This document shows, in pieces, positions 46,060 to 57,770 of a DNA stretch of 64,000 nucleotides (within the stretch, counting starts at the first letter, position 1; each line of letters begins with the position of its first letter). The notes under the pieces are model-generated. The model did not search any database, was not told the DNA's origin, and was given only the letters and a program-made list of their open reading frames with translations. Source of the stretch: Cervus elaphus (Eukaryota > Chordata > Mammalia > Artiodactyla > Cervidae); the NCBI RefSeq assembly GCF_910594005.1, contig NC_057823.1:59704015-59768014 (forward strand), given 5' to 3'. The position numbers and the translations under genes are program-made.

Positions 46060-46310
46060 GAAAGCATATAATTTATTTTTAATTAGGGTATAGTTGCTTT
46101 ACAGTGTTGTTAGTTTCTGCTGTATGAATGGATAGATTGAAGATGTTGCACATATATATGATGGAATATTACTCAGCCATAAAAAGGAACGAAACTGGGT
46201 CATTTGTAGAGACATGGATGAACCTAGAGACCATCAAACAGAGTAAAGCAAGTCAGAAAGGGAAAAACAAGTATCGTATATTAATGCACACATGTGAGCT
46301 ACCTTCCTTT
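46060..46310 (-). mobile_element. L1 fragment with 5' inversion
   Basis: The left part (46060-46125) is the complement of an L1 3' end. The right part (46126-46310) reads in the opposite sense (ggaatattactcagccataa). This head-to-head layout is the twin-priming pattern of L1 insertion. Confidence 0.65.
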
Positions 46311-46824
46311 TTATAGTTTATTCTTCTAACAATTAAATATTTGTTCATGAAAGAAAAAATAAAAACTCCAGTACTTGAGGACTTAGTATTTTCTAATTCC
46401 TAGATTTAAAAACAAAAATATTTTTTCCTTCGAGAAGAACATTTTTCATCAGAAGTGTTTTGGAAGGATTTTATTACAGACTTGAACCCACCTGTCTTGA
46501 AGCCATGGTTTCTTGTGCTAAATGGCCGAAAGACATCAAGCTCATAAACTGTAACCCAGGTCTTCTCTTCCTTGCTGCCTCATTGTGGGGAGGAGAGAGT
46601 TGCTGTACTTTATTCTCTTTCTTTCCTATTTGCTCCTCTGTTAATCTGACTGTGGTCTCACTCTGGCTACAAATTTTCAGAAAGTATCTATTTTGAGGAC
46701 ACATTGGTCTTAATTGATTTGGGCCACTCAGTTAAACAGACACTCAGTAAGTTATTGGCTATTTGAGACTCTCCATTCCTCTGCTAACTATGTCTCTATT
46801 TTTTCCCCAATGTTCACCCGGAAG

Positions 46825-46889
46825 ACATGCCTTCTTCAAGAACACCTTGAATCTGTCCAAAAGGAGTTCATAATTTTCAACAGAGAAAA
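46825..46889 (+). CDS. STK32A: STK32A in-window exon 7: coiled-coil-like tail
   Basis: This 65-nt exon encodes TCLLQEHLESVQKEFIIFNR plus E, and ends two bases into a Lys codon (AA|A). Heptad-like hydrophobic spacing suggests a short amphipathic helix. The acceptor (tgttcacccggaag) has a poor pyrimidine tract, and the donor is consensus GTGAGT. It is identified by frame continuity with its neighbours and by resemblance to the STK32A tail. Confidence 0.92.
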
Positions 46890-47262
46890 GTGAGTAACTC
46901 CTGGAAGAGCAGCAGCCCAGCAAATGATGAACTGTTTCAGTCAGATTTGACTTGCAATGCCTTGATATATTTTTAAACGTTTTTTTATTCTAATTACAAA
47001 AATGATGCATACCCATAATAGAAAATCTAGAAATTTCATAAATCTTTTTTTCTTGTAAGAGATTTCAAAAATTATAATAGATAAATTAGCTTAGCATGAG
47101 GTCTCTGTTGATGTTCAACATTTAAAATCAATGATATTTTTAATAAGGTTACCTGATTCATGCTTCTTTATAAATTTTTGGACTTCATGCTATCATTTCA
47201 AAAGTTTAAATCTTTTATTTCTCACTTCAATGATTAAACCTACTTTATATCTTCCTTTTAAG

Positions 47263-47356
47263 AGTCAAAAGGGACTTTAATAAAAGACAAGCAAATCAAG
47301 CCTTGGAACAAACCAAAGACCCACAAGGAGAGGATGGTCAGAATAGCAACCTGTGA
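47263..47356 (+). CDS. STK32A: STK32A terminal coding exon with stop
   Basis: The exon starts with one base completing a Lys codon, then encodes VKRDFNKRQANQALEQTKDP and QGEDGQNSNL, and stops at TGA 47354-47356. The acceptor is cttccttttaag. The charged, Gln-rich tail ending in an Asn-Leu-type C terminus matches the family member STK32A. The exon continues into the 3' UTR. Confidence 0.93.
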
Positions 47357-47477
47357 AGTCCTCATCATCTTCTTGGGACATTTCCACATCAGGAAGAGCT
47401 GACAATAATTCTCACCTCTCCACGCCTCACACACCTTAGAAAATGTGAATGAATGCCTTGGGAAGGAGGCAGCATGA

Positions 47478-47610
47478 CACAGGGAAGAGTCCCTGGGTTC
47501 CTGGGAACTAGTTTCACAATTGTGTGACCTTGAGCAAGTCACTTAATCCCTTTCTCTGCTTCAGTTTGTTCATCTAAAAGGAGAAGTTAGTACTAGATGA
47601 GTTCTACGCT
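47478..47610 (-). repeat. MIR in the STK32A 3' UTR
   Basis: Contains ttgtgtgaccttgagcaagt and ctctgcttcagtttgttcat. Confidence 0.75.
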
Positions 47611-48728
47611 GCCTTTTTAACTGCCAACATCCTGTTATTCTTAATAGCCTCTATTTTTACTTTAAAAGGAATATTTGGATGTAGATTTATTTTTCCACTC
47701 TTAATTACACTGTGACAAATGGACTTCGGTGGCTGATGGAGTGAAGCCCTTGAGAGCTAGAAAACTTCATAAGGAAGCCAGAATCCCCAAACCCACCCGA
47801 GGAGGAGTAAGGAATTCATTCAGGAAGAAATGAGAGGGACCAGATAAGAAGTAACACATACTGATGAGGGCCCTCCAGTGGTGTGCTGGACCTGAACACT
47901 ACACCAGCTTGTATCATTTAGTAAGAGCTGATAGGCATAAATGCCCCAATGCCCTGTTTGGTGATGTGAAAATGAGAAGTTGAAGTTGGTGATGGTGGAA
48001 ATATTTACACCATGGAAACTGGCAGATGCTACAAATAGGTCTTTTTCCCCCACTCCCAGCAAGCCAGTTCTGAAATATTTAGCACACCCCTGGCCTTCTT
48101 CTAGAAGCATGTTCCTTGGGAACTGTTACCTCTTAAGACTATCAGAGACCTGGGTCCAGACAGGATTAGAAAAGAACATTGTCACATTGAAAACATGTCC
48201 AACTTATAGTACACAGAAGTTGTATCTTACACGGGAGTTACAGTCTAAGTTAGAATGTGAGGTGAATTTGGAAGATAGTAAAATTTACCCTTGAAAAATC
48301 CCTTTAGTATACATTAATATGTGAGTATCTTTTCTTAGAGAAGCCCAATATCATCCAGGCCCTTCACTAATGAAATGAGTCATCTTTGATTCACTTTTTT
48401 TGGGTCTCATTTTAAGGTAATACCAGATGCACTAAAATGTTGAACAGATTATTCATGGCTTGGTAGATGAGACTCACACTTTAAACTGTGGAATACCCAC
48501 ACATCTGAGAGGTCTAAGGTCATGGAAACTGACTAAGGGAACAGCAATACCTACTTGTGCTTACTGCAAAGAACGGCAGGCCGAATCACCTATCTACAAT
48601 ATTTTCTTTATCTGCCAAATACAAAGTTTAACTCACCTAAATTGAGATGTAACTCTACTCTCCAGATACACAGAAGATCTTTGCAGAAGAACTGTTTTTT
48701 GGCAACTCCCAGATGCAGCCGGGTGAAG

Positions 48729-48734
48729 AATAAA
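48729..48734 (+). terminator. STK32A: Candidate proximal poly(A) signal AATAAA
   Basis: A canonical AATAAA lies 1.37 kb after the stop codon and is followed at once by a GT-rich stretch (ggttggtgggggtctg) that could serve as downstream element. The spacing to the GT-rich part is short. Confidence 0.35.
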
Positions 48735-49073
48735 CAGGGTTGGTGGGGGTCTGTTGTAACTCTTAGCCACTCAGCTCATCAAAACCTTGTCCTTCCTTGT
48801 GGAGCGTGTGGGGCTCATCAAGGCGGCAGTAAGTTGTCAACAGGGGAGACCAGACAGGTCGAAGCAAGCAGAAGTAACAGACGCTGCTACACAGGACTTT
48901 TCCAGGAGGGAGGTCACTCTGGGCAACTCAACATGAGAAGAAAAGCAGTGCTGAGCTGTAAATGCAGCACGGACGGTTTCCTCCTCCCTCAGCTGACAGG
49001 CCCAGGACTTCTGGCCTTGAAAACCTGGACACGGGGCCTCTCTGCTTTAAGAGTAACCACATTTCTGTTAAGA

Positions 49074-49079
49074 ATTAAA
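49074..49079 (+). terminator. STK32A: Candidate middle poly(A) signal ATTAAA
   Basis: ATTAAA is followed after about 20 nt by a T/GT-rich stretch (tgttctgtttgattcc). It is a plausible variant signal on the same 3' UTR. Confidence 0.3.
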
Positions 49080-50756
49080 AGCCAGATCCTATGTTCTGTT
49101 TGATTCCTTTTCTCTATGTTTCCCCCACATGATCTGTCTGTGCTAGTTTTTCTCCCACATAAAAATTATGGCCCAGTTTCCCAAGGAGGGGGTTGACTGA
49201 ATCTGTAAGGAGGTGACCAGATTCTGCTTCTCGTTGGTAACCAGGAGCGTCAGGGGCCACGTGCATGTTTACCAACTTCCATCTTTCATTTGTTTGGAGT
49301 CAAGCCCTGATGTGCGTGGACTCATCTCTCCAGTCACCTGGTTCCCCCTCTTTCTCTGACCTTGTCTATTATCATCCCAATGGAAAGACTTTGGGAAAGA
49401 TTTACCCAAGGGCAATGGGATTGGCAGGGTCTCTGTTGGGATGAGACCCATTAATCATTTGTGCCATTTCATGTCTACTCAGTTAATAATGGAATAGGAA
49501 CTCAATACAACTAGGTATTCTGTAGGGTGAATATCTAGTTTTTACTTCCAGTGACTTTCTTCTGTGCCTGCAGCACCTATGTGGGCTTTCAGGAACCATG
49601 GATGCAATGACTAGAGGGCACAGCCTGAGAGGTTAAGATCAGATTTCCAGTCCTCATCAGGTTACAGAGCCACAACGTAGTTCAAGTTAGAAAATGAAAA
49701 GCATTGCATCTATCAGTGTAGAACAACTGATCCCAAGAACCTCCACTGGATATTTTGAGCACTAGGACAACAGTTTCCCCAAATATAAAAGGATTCCTAA
49801 GTCCTTACCATGACTGCTAGTTGTTGAAATCAGATCCTTGGGTTTCATTCCATAACCTGGGCTAAAACTGACTACCCTACTGGGTGAAACATATCTAGGT
49901 TTATCACAGTCAAGGCTCAGGGCTAAGAATTTTTTTTAAAATTACAAAAAATAGGGTGAGTCTTAAATCCTTTTGTCTGGCCTTTATGGCATCTTATTTT
50001 CCCTCACAGCTCCCTTACCTGTGTGGAACATCTGAAAAGTGTGAGCAGGTTTGGAAGTCCAGGAGCATCCTGGTTCTAACACACTGGCACTGCAGAGGGG
50101 CCCACCCACCCCAGTGCAAATACAGGGACCACAGGTGGGTGGATGGGGCGGCTCTGTGACCCTGTCCTTGACCTGAACCCCATGGAAGGAAATGCTTTGC
50201 TAATGGTTCATTCCCCAAGGGCAGCACTGGTCTTACCTGAGGGCACTGCTAGGGCAGAAATCAATGTCAAAAAACACAGAACACTGCTCTGTTAATGAGG
50301 GAAACTTAATTAATTGGCAATTAGTCTGCTTCTGATAGTTAAGTTTTAACCAGAAACAACTAGGCTTTATATCATCATAGCTTTTCTAGCCTGGATGGAT
50401 AAATAAATAACTAGGGAGAAAGAGCGGGTCACACAGCTAGCAGGGGCCAGCGCTGCTGCTTTCGGCTAACGCAGTAATGCTAAGGCTTATAATTCTTCAA
50501 GGGCTCAATGAAAAGGAATGAAAAAGAGTGAATTGTTTTAGTATCCAGTTGTCCCTGCATTCTGTCGACACAAATCTGTTTCCTAGAGACTGCCTGTGAT
50601 CACCGTTTCTTACAATCTCAGTGTGTCTGATATTTAACACTGTTAAAAACCCAAACCCAGTTTACAAACTGTGCTGTTGTGAATGGGTAACCCTTTGCTG
50701 GGAAATCTGTGCTTCTGTTGAGCTGTAGCATACACACTGTCAGTGTGCCTGTATGT

Positions 50757-50762
50757 ATTAAA
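50757..50762 (+). terminator. STK32A: Candidate distal poly(A) signal ATTAAA
   Basis: ATTAAA is followed by a cleavage-compatible A at about 50781 and then a 32-bp GT repeat, a strong GU-rich downstream element. If used, the 3' UTR is about 3.4 kb. Confidence 0.35.
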
Positions 50763-50785
50763 ATGTCTTCTGTACACTGGAAGCC

Positions 50786-50804
50786 ACTGTCCTTTCTTTG
50801 TCAG

Positions 50805-50841
<37 letters not shown>

Positions 50842-53289
50842 CATTTTCCCAAGGGGTAGGGCTGTGGGTTCCCAAAGTCACCTGTTCGCATTTCCATTTC
50901 CTGCTGGGAGGAATGTCCTTCACCAGAGACAAGGCGGTGTTAGAGATGATGTTTCAGAACCATGGAATGTTAGAGATGATGTCCTAGAACTATGAGCTGC
51001 AGCACAATCCAGCTAATCCACATGTGTAGAAACTGAGAACCTGACCCCTCCTGCAGTTACCTAAGGAAGCACACCCCAGGACTCTGGATTTTGCCTTTCA
51101 CTATGATCTTAAGGCCGTGGACAGTTCAGGCACCTATTTTTTCAGCACTCTGTCTTCCTACCCACCAACATCTTTATCCTGTCCTATTCTACATATCCAA
51201 GCAGCAGGTGGATGTTCCAAGCCCAGAACCCAGGACAGGAAGGTAACCAACAGCTCTAAACTCTTGCAGCTAGAGGCAACTTCTGCCTCGGGGAGGATCA
51301 AGGGGTCTTCCAGTCATCTCTCTGACTCACAACAGCCTAGCAGCCACAGGCTAGCTGGTTCCTGGGACAGGATCTTGTTAAGTCTTGTGGGCTCTGTTGT
51401 CCAGGTCTTGGGAAGCATCCTGTCCCCTTCTCAGTGTCCGCTGAGCACAGGGCAGGATCTAGACCTCTTTCCATTCTGAGGAATGCCTGTCTTAAGGACA
51501 CGACCTCATTTCTGCAGGCTGCTGTGGCCCCCTCATTCCATTTCCTGCTCATTTCCTTTCTCCTTGTGAGAGCCTGATGGTAGTAAAGTTGATACCAGAA
51601 AGTTCTCTGAAGCCAGAGGGACCTTGTTTTTCCTAGTCAGTGTTCTCATTCCCCACCTGGTTGATGTGACTCAGCCCTAATAGCTCCAGCCTGCAGAGGT
51701 GTGAAAGTCAAGTGTGAACTGCACTAACTTAAAAAACTTCTTCATCCCTTTTAGAACTCTGCAGGCTGAGCTCATTTTAAGCACTAACCCTGCTCTTGAC
51801 ACCTAGGCTAATCCTAAGGAGAGCTCCATTCTGCCACGATCATGAGCAGGGAGAGGTGTTTCACCCTTCTTGAGTTCAATCCACAAAACAGGATTGCGGA
51901 CAAAAGCTTGTTAATCATGAAGCCTTGCACGTCACAATGAAATAACTCCTTATATGCACAGAGGAACTTCTGATGTGGTTTCTGAGGTTCTGTGTTAAAG
52001 GTTATCATCACTCTGAGCTCCTGTCCTGAAGACACTGCTCTGCCAAACCAAGGTGGGGGTGATCACCACACACAAAATTCACCAGGAACTACCATGCCCT
52101 GGTCCCCTGCCCCACCTGCCCCAATCTACACACAGATACTGTGCCCTGCAGCTTGAGAATGGTGCCATGGCTATCTCCTATTTTTCCTAGACTCCATGGC
52201 CTCCTCTTCTGGAATCACAAACTGATTTTCTTTGAGTCATTCAGAGTCCACGTGGTTCGGGTGGCTCTGAGCCGGTGTGTTACCAGGTGTGGCCAATCCC
52301 AGGATTTTGCACACAGTGCCGACTACATAGGAGTATGTGACCAAGCCGGAACAATCAAAATCAGCCTCCTTGGCCAGGAACTATCCAAGGATCCCCACTC
52401 CCACACCCAGAAATCGCTAATCAAGTAAAGTGTAAACTTGGAGGTGCTGATGGCCAGTTTTGCTCCTAAGTGGAATGAGCTTTCCTAAGAATGAAGCATT
52501 TCCTAAAGGCAAACAGGGCTAAGAGATGGAGAGAAACAATGTTCTAGATGCAGCTATGCTTCGGTCTACCCAAATCTATCCCTCAAGTTTTCAGTTATAC
52601 TAGACTTCAAAAAAAATCTTTTTCAAAAAGTTTTCTTACTAGGCGTCTAACATTTGCAATTAAAAATGTCTTACATAAGTTCTAATTGGATCCAGGACTG
52701 TTTCCCAAAAAGGGTTTAGTGTAACAGGTCTGGTGGAATGCAATGTGATACAGAAGGGTTCAGAACCATAAGTTCAATAACTTTTGAAATATACAAAATT
52801 TCTGAGCCTTTAACTTTACAACAATGCTTTAAATCTCTCCAATTATTACAGTACACACATTAGATTCCTTAGGAACAGCCTGCTAAAGAATATACTTTGG
52901 CACATGCTTAGTTTTTCTCAAAGTCCAGGCTTTTAGAAGTAGAGGAAATGCTTCAAGGGAATGGCAAAAAAAAAAACAAAATAAAACAAACCTTTCAGGA
53001 TCTGTTCTGAACTCAGCTAGGTTTATCCCAATTGGCAATGCCTTTATATTATTGCTGAATTTGATGACCCATTAAAAAAATTTAGTTATTCCCCAATGTT
53101 TCAATAATAGTCATTTAACTCTGTGGCCAGAACAAAACTCATGTGCAACAGAAAAGAGAAACTTCAGATTTTCTCAGGGTAAGGGTTTACATCAGACATA
53201 TCCCTCTTACTAACCGCGTCACTTCTCTTATGAAGTTGTCACACTTCAGGTAGATAGGAACGACACACACGGAAGGAGGCTGGACAACG
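50786..53289. other. Intergenic region between convergent 3' ends
   Basis: Apart from the GT repeat at its left edge I see no gene, SINE or LINE here. ORFs of 60-120 codons occur on both strands without domain signatures. If DPYSL3 or STK32A use more distal 3' ends, part of this interval is UTR. Confidence 0.4.
50807..50838. repeat. GT microsatellite
   Basis: A pure (GT)16 tract just after the distal ATTAAA of STK32A. Confidence 0.97.
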
Positions 53290-53311
53290 ACGGCTGTGAT
53301 TTCAGAGTTAT

Positions 53312-53317
53312 TTTAAT
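53312..53317 (-). terminator. DPYSL3: Candidate DPYSL3 distal poly(A) signal ATTAAA
   Basis: Read on the - strand, ATTAAA is followed after about 40 nt by a TGTGTGTCG stretch. It would give a 3' UTR of about 3.1 kb, close to what I recall for mammalian DPYSL3 transcripts. Confidence 0.4.
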
Positions 53318-54373
53318 AACCAGGTTTACATTAACAGTCACTTGATGAACTTTTTTTTTCCTTAATCTCAGCTAAACTCAAAACACAGTTTTCTTCACGG
53401 TTCAAAGCAAACAGCTCTCAGCGTTCCAGAGCTGCTTCACAGCTACCACAGGTCACAGGGAGAGTCACTGTCTGTTCAGAGTCACAGACACAGAACTGAA
53501 CACCCACACACCATTTCCAAAGGGGTAACTCACAAGGGATGCTGGCTGCCTGGGACAGCCCACGTGGACACGGGGCCTCGAGCTGGAGGTTCCAGGGGAG
53601 GAGGTCTGGGAAGCTTGGGCCAAGAAGCTGTTGGGAAGATTTCTCATGGGGCAGCCCAAGTCCAGGCTTGGGATGGACGCCTTTGGGGCAGAACATGACT
53701 CTTTGTGTGGAGTCACAAAAGAAAAGGCCAGAGGATGACTGGACTTTGAAGAAATGCACTTTTGGGATAACTACAGCCCTGCTCTCTTTAGAAAACTTGA
53801 AGGAAATATCTCTAGTAGGGGGGTAGCTGATTTATCTAATACCTTCTCAATTACCAAAGATGGCGGCCCTCTCAGAGAGAAGCCCAGATAATTGTCATCC
53901 CCTCTTAGAGAGAGGCCAGGCCAAGAGATGAGAGAGCCAAAGAAAGCTTGGGGGAGACGAGGACCCAGCATGCCCTCCCAACCTCAGATGAGATGCCAGG
54001 GAATTCTGAGAGGGCTGTGGCTCATCGCCACGTTCTCTTCCTAAACCCTTTGGACAGGGCTCTTTGATGGGTCTCATGGAATACAGGGCACATTCGAATA
54101 CAAATTGTAACTTAAGTAACAAGGAACCAGAACTCAACGTCAACAATATACTGGGAGTTTTCTTGGAATTCTCGGAAATGTCTGTGCTTGGAAAGTTACT
54201 AATAGTAAATGAAGACAGGGAGACTTCCTCAGTTAAGTTGCCCATCACAAATGCATATAGGGGTTGTTCCTTCAGCAAAAACAAAACAAAACAAAAAAAC
54301 CTGTGCAGACTGTAAAGTTCTGGCTCAGTGTTTCATTCAGAAGTCCTAAGTGCAGCCAATTTGGCCATGAAAG

Positions 54374-54379
54374 ATTTAT
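54374..54379 (-). terminator. DPYSL3: Candidate DPYSL3 proximal poly(A) signal AATAAA
   Basis: A canonical AATAAA on the - strand lies about 2.0 kb after the stop codon. Downstream sequence is only moderately T-rich, so it may be a weaker alternative site. Confidence 0.3.
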
Positions 54380-56416
54380 TTTTCAGAGCACAGCGATGTC
54401 GTGGGGAGGCGGATCTGGACTCGGGGATTAGGTAAGAGCAGCAGACGGCACACAAGAGGATGCCTGGACTAGTCATTTGTGTCTTCCTCCGTCTGGTGGT
54501 CGTGGCTGGTACTGCAATGTACCTTAAAGCACAGCCCAGCCAATGAGGTATATATGAAAGCTTCTGATCTGACTAGCTCCCTCTGCCTGCAAAACTGTCA
54601 TTCTGAGTTCTACCAAAGGCCCCCAAATCTGAGTATATAAATCAAGAGCTGCAACCTCCCCTTCGCTTAAGTTTCTCTTAAGATAAAGGCACCATGAAAA
54701 AGCCTTAAAAACAGCAAGACTCCTTTTATGAAAGGAAACATCTTTTTGTATGGTTAGAACAGAAAAGTACATTGCTAGGGAAATCCTCTTCCTTGGCTGT
54801 TTCCAAACTCCTTTTTAGCCCTGTACCCCCTTTTCTCTGGTCTTCAACTTACTAAAACCTGCAGAGATAATGGCTTCTCCTAAGCACTTGAAAGGTGTTT
54901 GCTCTTTTCTTGAAAGTACTTAGTTCACGGGTTGCAGGACCTACCAGCTGGATCCCCTGAGCACAGAAGTCTGATACCAGGTTGAATATGCTTTCCCTGC
55001 AATATGGACCTCAGCGGGATCACAGAACTTGCTCCAAAACTGAATTTTCAGACATGGAACGGTAGGGAATTGGACATTCAAGTCTGACCGACAAGGCAGA
55101 TGCTAACACTATGCTAATTTCCTTTATGTGTCCATGTCACTTCCACTCACTGGGAGACTCTGGTACTGAAACAAAAAGTTCCCCCACAGGATATGCTAAG
55201 GGAAAGGGCAAGAGATGGTTCAGAAATGACAAACAGAACCGCGGCAACAGAACGTGTTCCTTTTGCTTCAGACTGCCTTTCTCACAACCCTGCTGCCTCC
55301 CGTATGAGCCGAGATTCTCTATTAGTAATAAAAGTTAGGGAACACCTAAGAAAACAAATTTCCAACAATAACCCCAAAAAATCATATTCAATAGAAGATG
55401 TGCCTGGATCTTAGGAGAGCAAGAGAATCACTCACCCCTGACAAGAGAAGTCCATCTCAGCTCCAGTCCTAACTTGAGAAGCCACCTGCTTGTCTCCATT
55501 TGCAATGAGCTTGAGAGGTGATCACCAGGTGTTTAGAGGGCCGTGTTACTTAAGTGTGGCCACCCTCCCCCCCCAGGCCGGAGCTGTGCTCCCAGCTGCT
55601 GCCTTTTAAGAGCACCAAAGAGGCAGGCAGGGCAAGAGGAAGAGAGAGGTCATTGCTTCTCCCCCCTCTTAGTTCCCAGCCCAGGAAAGAGAAGAATTTG
55701 AAAGCAATACTGAGAGAGAGGCCGATCAAACACTGGCACGACCAAAAAGGTGGAAGCAATGGTTGGGTTCTGGTGTTTTAATAAAATGTTCCAAGGGATA
55801 AAATCTACTAGGAGAGGACATGGCAGAGTCCCGAACCTGAAGATCGCCTTCCTTGTCTGCGGACCCCAAGGGCTGATGGTGGAGTACTGGCTGCCCCGAG
55901 TGGCCATCTTTTGTGGAAATTAACATACTTCCTCAACACAATACACAAGACCCGCTATGCTCACCCACCCGCCTCCCCCGTCCACACCCTACCCCAGCCC
56001 CTCTGAGCTCTCCGCCTTGCTCTGGGTTCCCACCACCCACTCACCCCAAATAACTGGCGTCCCTTTTGTTCATTTTCCTGCCGTCCCCGCTTGTCTGTCC
56101 CCTTGTCGTAAGATGCAGCACTACACACGCTCTCAACACTATATAGCAGACGCTTTGCCTTAGTGGCCTGATTGCATGCATGTAAATGGGGGAGGGGCGT
56201 CAAACAAATCCAGGCTATGCATCAACAGAAATCAAAGCAATATTCGTAAAGCTAGGCAAGCGAGCGTTAACATTGGAGAAACATAAGGCTTGAGGCTTAT
56301 TGATTCTTTAGATCGAAACTGTTTGGATTCGCTTTCCTTCTTAAATATTGGTGTACCATTTTGGCTTCAAAAGAATCTCTTCTTGCTTCTGCCCCTCTCT
56401 TTGGGGGAGGGGTCGC

Positions 56417-56505
56417 TTAACTCAGGGATGTGATGTTAGAACGCCCTCCAGGGGGCGCTACGATGCGCTTGCTGGCCGAGCGGACCCCCTCATCCACTTG
56501 GGTGC
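56417..56505 (-). CDS. DPYSL3: DPYSL3 terminal coding exon with stop
   Basis: Two bases complete the split Gly codon; the exon then encodes TQVDEGVRSASKRIVAPPGG and RSNITSLS and stops at TAA (complement of 56417-56419). The basic VRSASKRI block and NITSLS terminus are typical of CRMP4. The acceptor is cacctgcag. At 89 coding nucleotides it is too short for a simple ORF scan and was found by looking for the expected C terminus. Confidence 0.95.
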
Positions 56506-56769
56506 CTGCAGGTGACAGTAAGTTCCCAGGGAATAAAAAGGAAGGTGGGGGTGTGGACAAGAGAGAAAATTGATTAATTTGAAGAGCGTAAGAGATTAAA
56601 TGCCCTCCTCATCTCCCAAGAAACTTCCATTTCAGTCTGTCAGGTAGTCCAGACTTTCCATACCCACTCTCCTGAAAACAACCCTTTGCAGGAGAAGCCA
56701 GATTCTTACTGGATTTCATCGGACCCTCTGCATCATAACAATAACAGTAAAAGGAACAACGGGAGTGAT

Positions 56770-56970
56770 ATGAAAAGCAGCTGCTCATGTGCACTGTGAT
56801 AAGCAACTCTGAAGTGCTTCTCCGATCATCTCATTCAGTCCTCATCACGATCCTGGAGGGAGGTACTGTTATTACCCTATTTTACAGAGGAGGTGACTGA
56901 GGCTGTGAGAGGTCAGGCAACTTGCCTGTGAGGGTCTCACCACAACTTGGAGTGGTGATGGTCTGACCTG
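56770..56970 (-). repeat. MIR SINE in the last DPYSL3 intron
   Basis: Contains tattttacagaggaggtgac, tgagaggtcaggcaacttgc and a MIR-type left part. Confidence 0.75.
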
Positions 56971-57600
56971 GGGATACAGCTGAAATGAAACACTGATACA
57001 CACTCCTTTTCAGAAAGGAACCAAAAAAAAAAAAAAAACTTAGGCATGACAGAAGTCAGGGAGCAATGAAAAATGGCAAAAACACTGAAAAATTTCAGGC
57101 AACTAGCATATGTGATCTCTGATACTGTCACCTCAAGTTTTAGGACTCTTCCTCTGTCTTCCTCCCTTCTGGCCCCCTTGTATCTTCTTCTCCCTGTCTT
57201 CCCATTTGCCCCACTTCTTCCCCCACAGTCACTGTCCCTCTAAGACATGTGTCTTTTTCTTATTATCTCACTTCCTTCACTTGAAAGTTTTCATCAGAGA
57301 GATGCAAATCTACACTTACTGGTCATCTACACTACTGGTTATGGAGCAGTTGAACATTTTCTAAGAATATCAGCGAGTTCTTAAAGATTCATGATACAGC
57401 TAAGCCATGGTAAATGTTCAATTAGTGGCAGCTGTTGCTAGCATTATTATTATGACAAGGAAGGGGAGAAGATAAATAAAATCCTAGGCTGGAAGAAGCT
57501 ATTGGAATTTGAGCATAAAAATGATCTATTAACCTGGGCAATGGAAACAAAATATACTGCGGAGCTTACCCAGTCTAAGGAAGAAAATCACACCCATAAG
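56971..57600. other. DPYSL3 intron, nothing recognised
   Basis: Contains an A15 run near 57022 and pyrimidine-rich sequence. No exon is supported. Confidence 0.45.
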
Positions 57601-57608
57601 GAAACCAT

Positions 57609-57643
57609 CCCGTCCCGCCCCGCCCCGCCCTCGCCCCGCCCCC
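57609..57643 (-). other. DPYSL3: G-quadruplex-prone GC repeat in DPYSL3 intron
   Basis: On the transcribed-sense (-) strand seven G runs of 3-5 are separated by 1-3 nt (GGGGGCGGGGCGAGGGCGGG and onward). It lies about 128 nt after the donor of the penultimate exon. Confidence 0.8.
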
Positions 57644-57770
57644 AGCAGGTGTGATCTCTAAGCAGAACTGGTCATCTTTTAATCCTGATGTTCTATCTGG
57701 CTGAACCTTGGCTTCCTTTCCCACCAGGACTTCTCTTTGGCTCAGCAAACCATCAACTTGTCCAACTCAC

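Larger units (their letters stand above)
1..50785 (+). other. STK32A: STK32A gene locus, 3' part (partial gene span)
   Basis: Eight collinear + strand exons with in-frame GT/AG junctions encode residues about 146-396 of a YANK-family serine/threonine kinase, reading from the catalytic Asp of the HRD motif to a stop at 47354-47356. The exon bases sum to 757: one base finishing an Arg codon, 251 codons and the stop. This fits a 396-residue family protein whose first ~145 residues lie upstream of the window. The paralogues STK32B and STK32C are the alternatives. STK32A is preferred because the C-terminal tail matches my memory of it and because DPYSL3 lies convergently next door, as in other mammals. 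The right limit uses the most distal candidate polyadenylation signal and is inference. Confidence 0.9.
47357..50785 (+). other. STK32A: STK32A 3' UTR and downstream region, end uncertain
   Basis: No splice site is needed after the stop codon. The interval has no LINE or ruminant SINE, only a MIR, as often seen for a long UTR. Three candidate polyadenylation signals occur, at 48729, 49074 and 50757. A 182-codon + strand ORF at 48555-49103 lies here, but it has no recognisable domain, has ordinary non-coding composition and is treated as chance. The exact transcript end cannot be settled from sequence. Confidence 0.45.
53290..56416 (-). other. DPYSL3: DPYSL3 3' UTR, distal end inferred
   Basis: The interval below the DPYSL3 stop is free of recognisable SINEs and LINEs for about 3 kb, unlike the rest of the window, as expected of a long conserved neuronal 3' UTR. 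The far end is placed just past an ATTAAA at 53312-53317. Other possible signals on this strand lie at about 54375 (AATAAA) and 55786 (ATTAAA), so shorter isoforms are possible. Several ORFs inside look like chance. Confidence 0.5.

Noticed and set aside
48555..49103. 182-codon + strand ORF after STK32A
   Set aside because: It has no domain, no membrane or signal segment and irregular composition, and it overlaps the STK32A 3' UTR. Chance is the simplest explanation; a conserved reading frame in other mammals would change this.
53871..53900. Repeated agagagaa-like words near 53870-53915 as a possible regulatory repeat
   Set aside because: ctctcagagagaagccc and ctcttagagagaggcc resemble each other only over a short purine-rich stretch; this is too weak to report.
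51117..54284. Several 80-130 codon ORFs between and within the convergent 3' ends
   Set aside because: None shows a domain or family motif; they lie in intergenic DNA or the DPYSL3 3' UTR.
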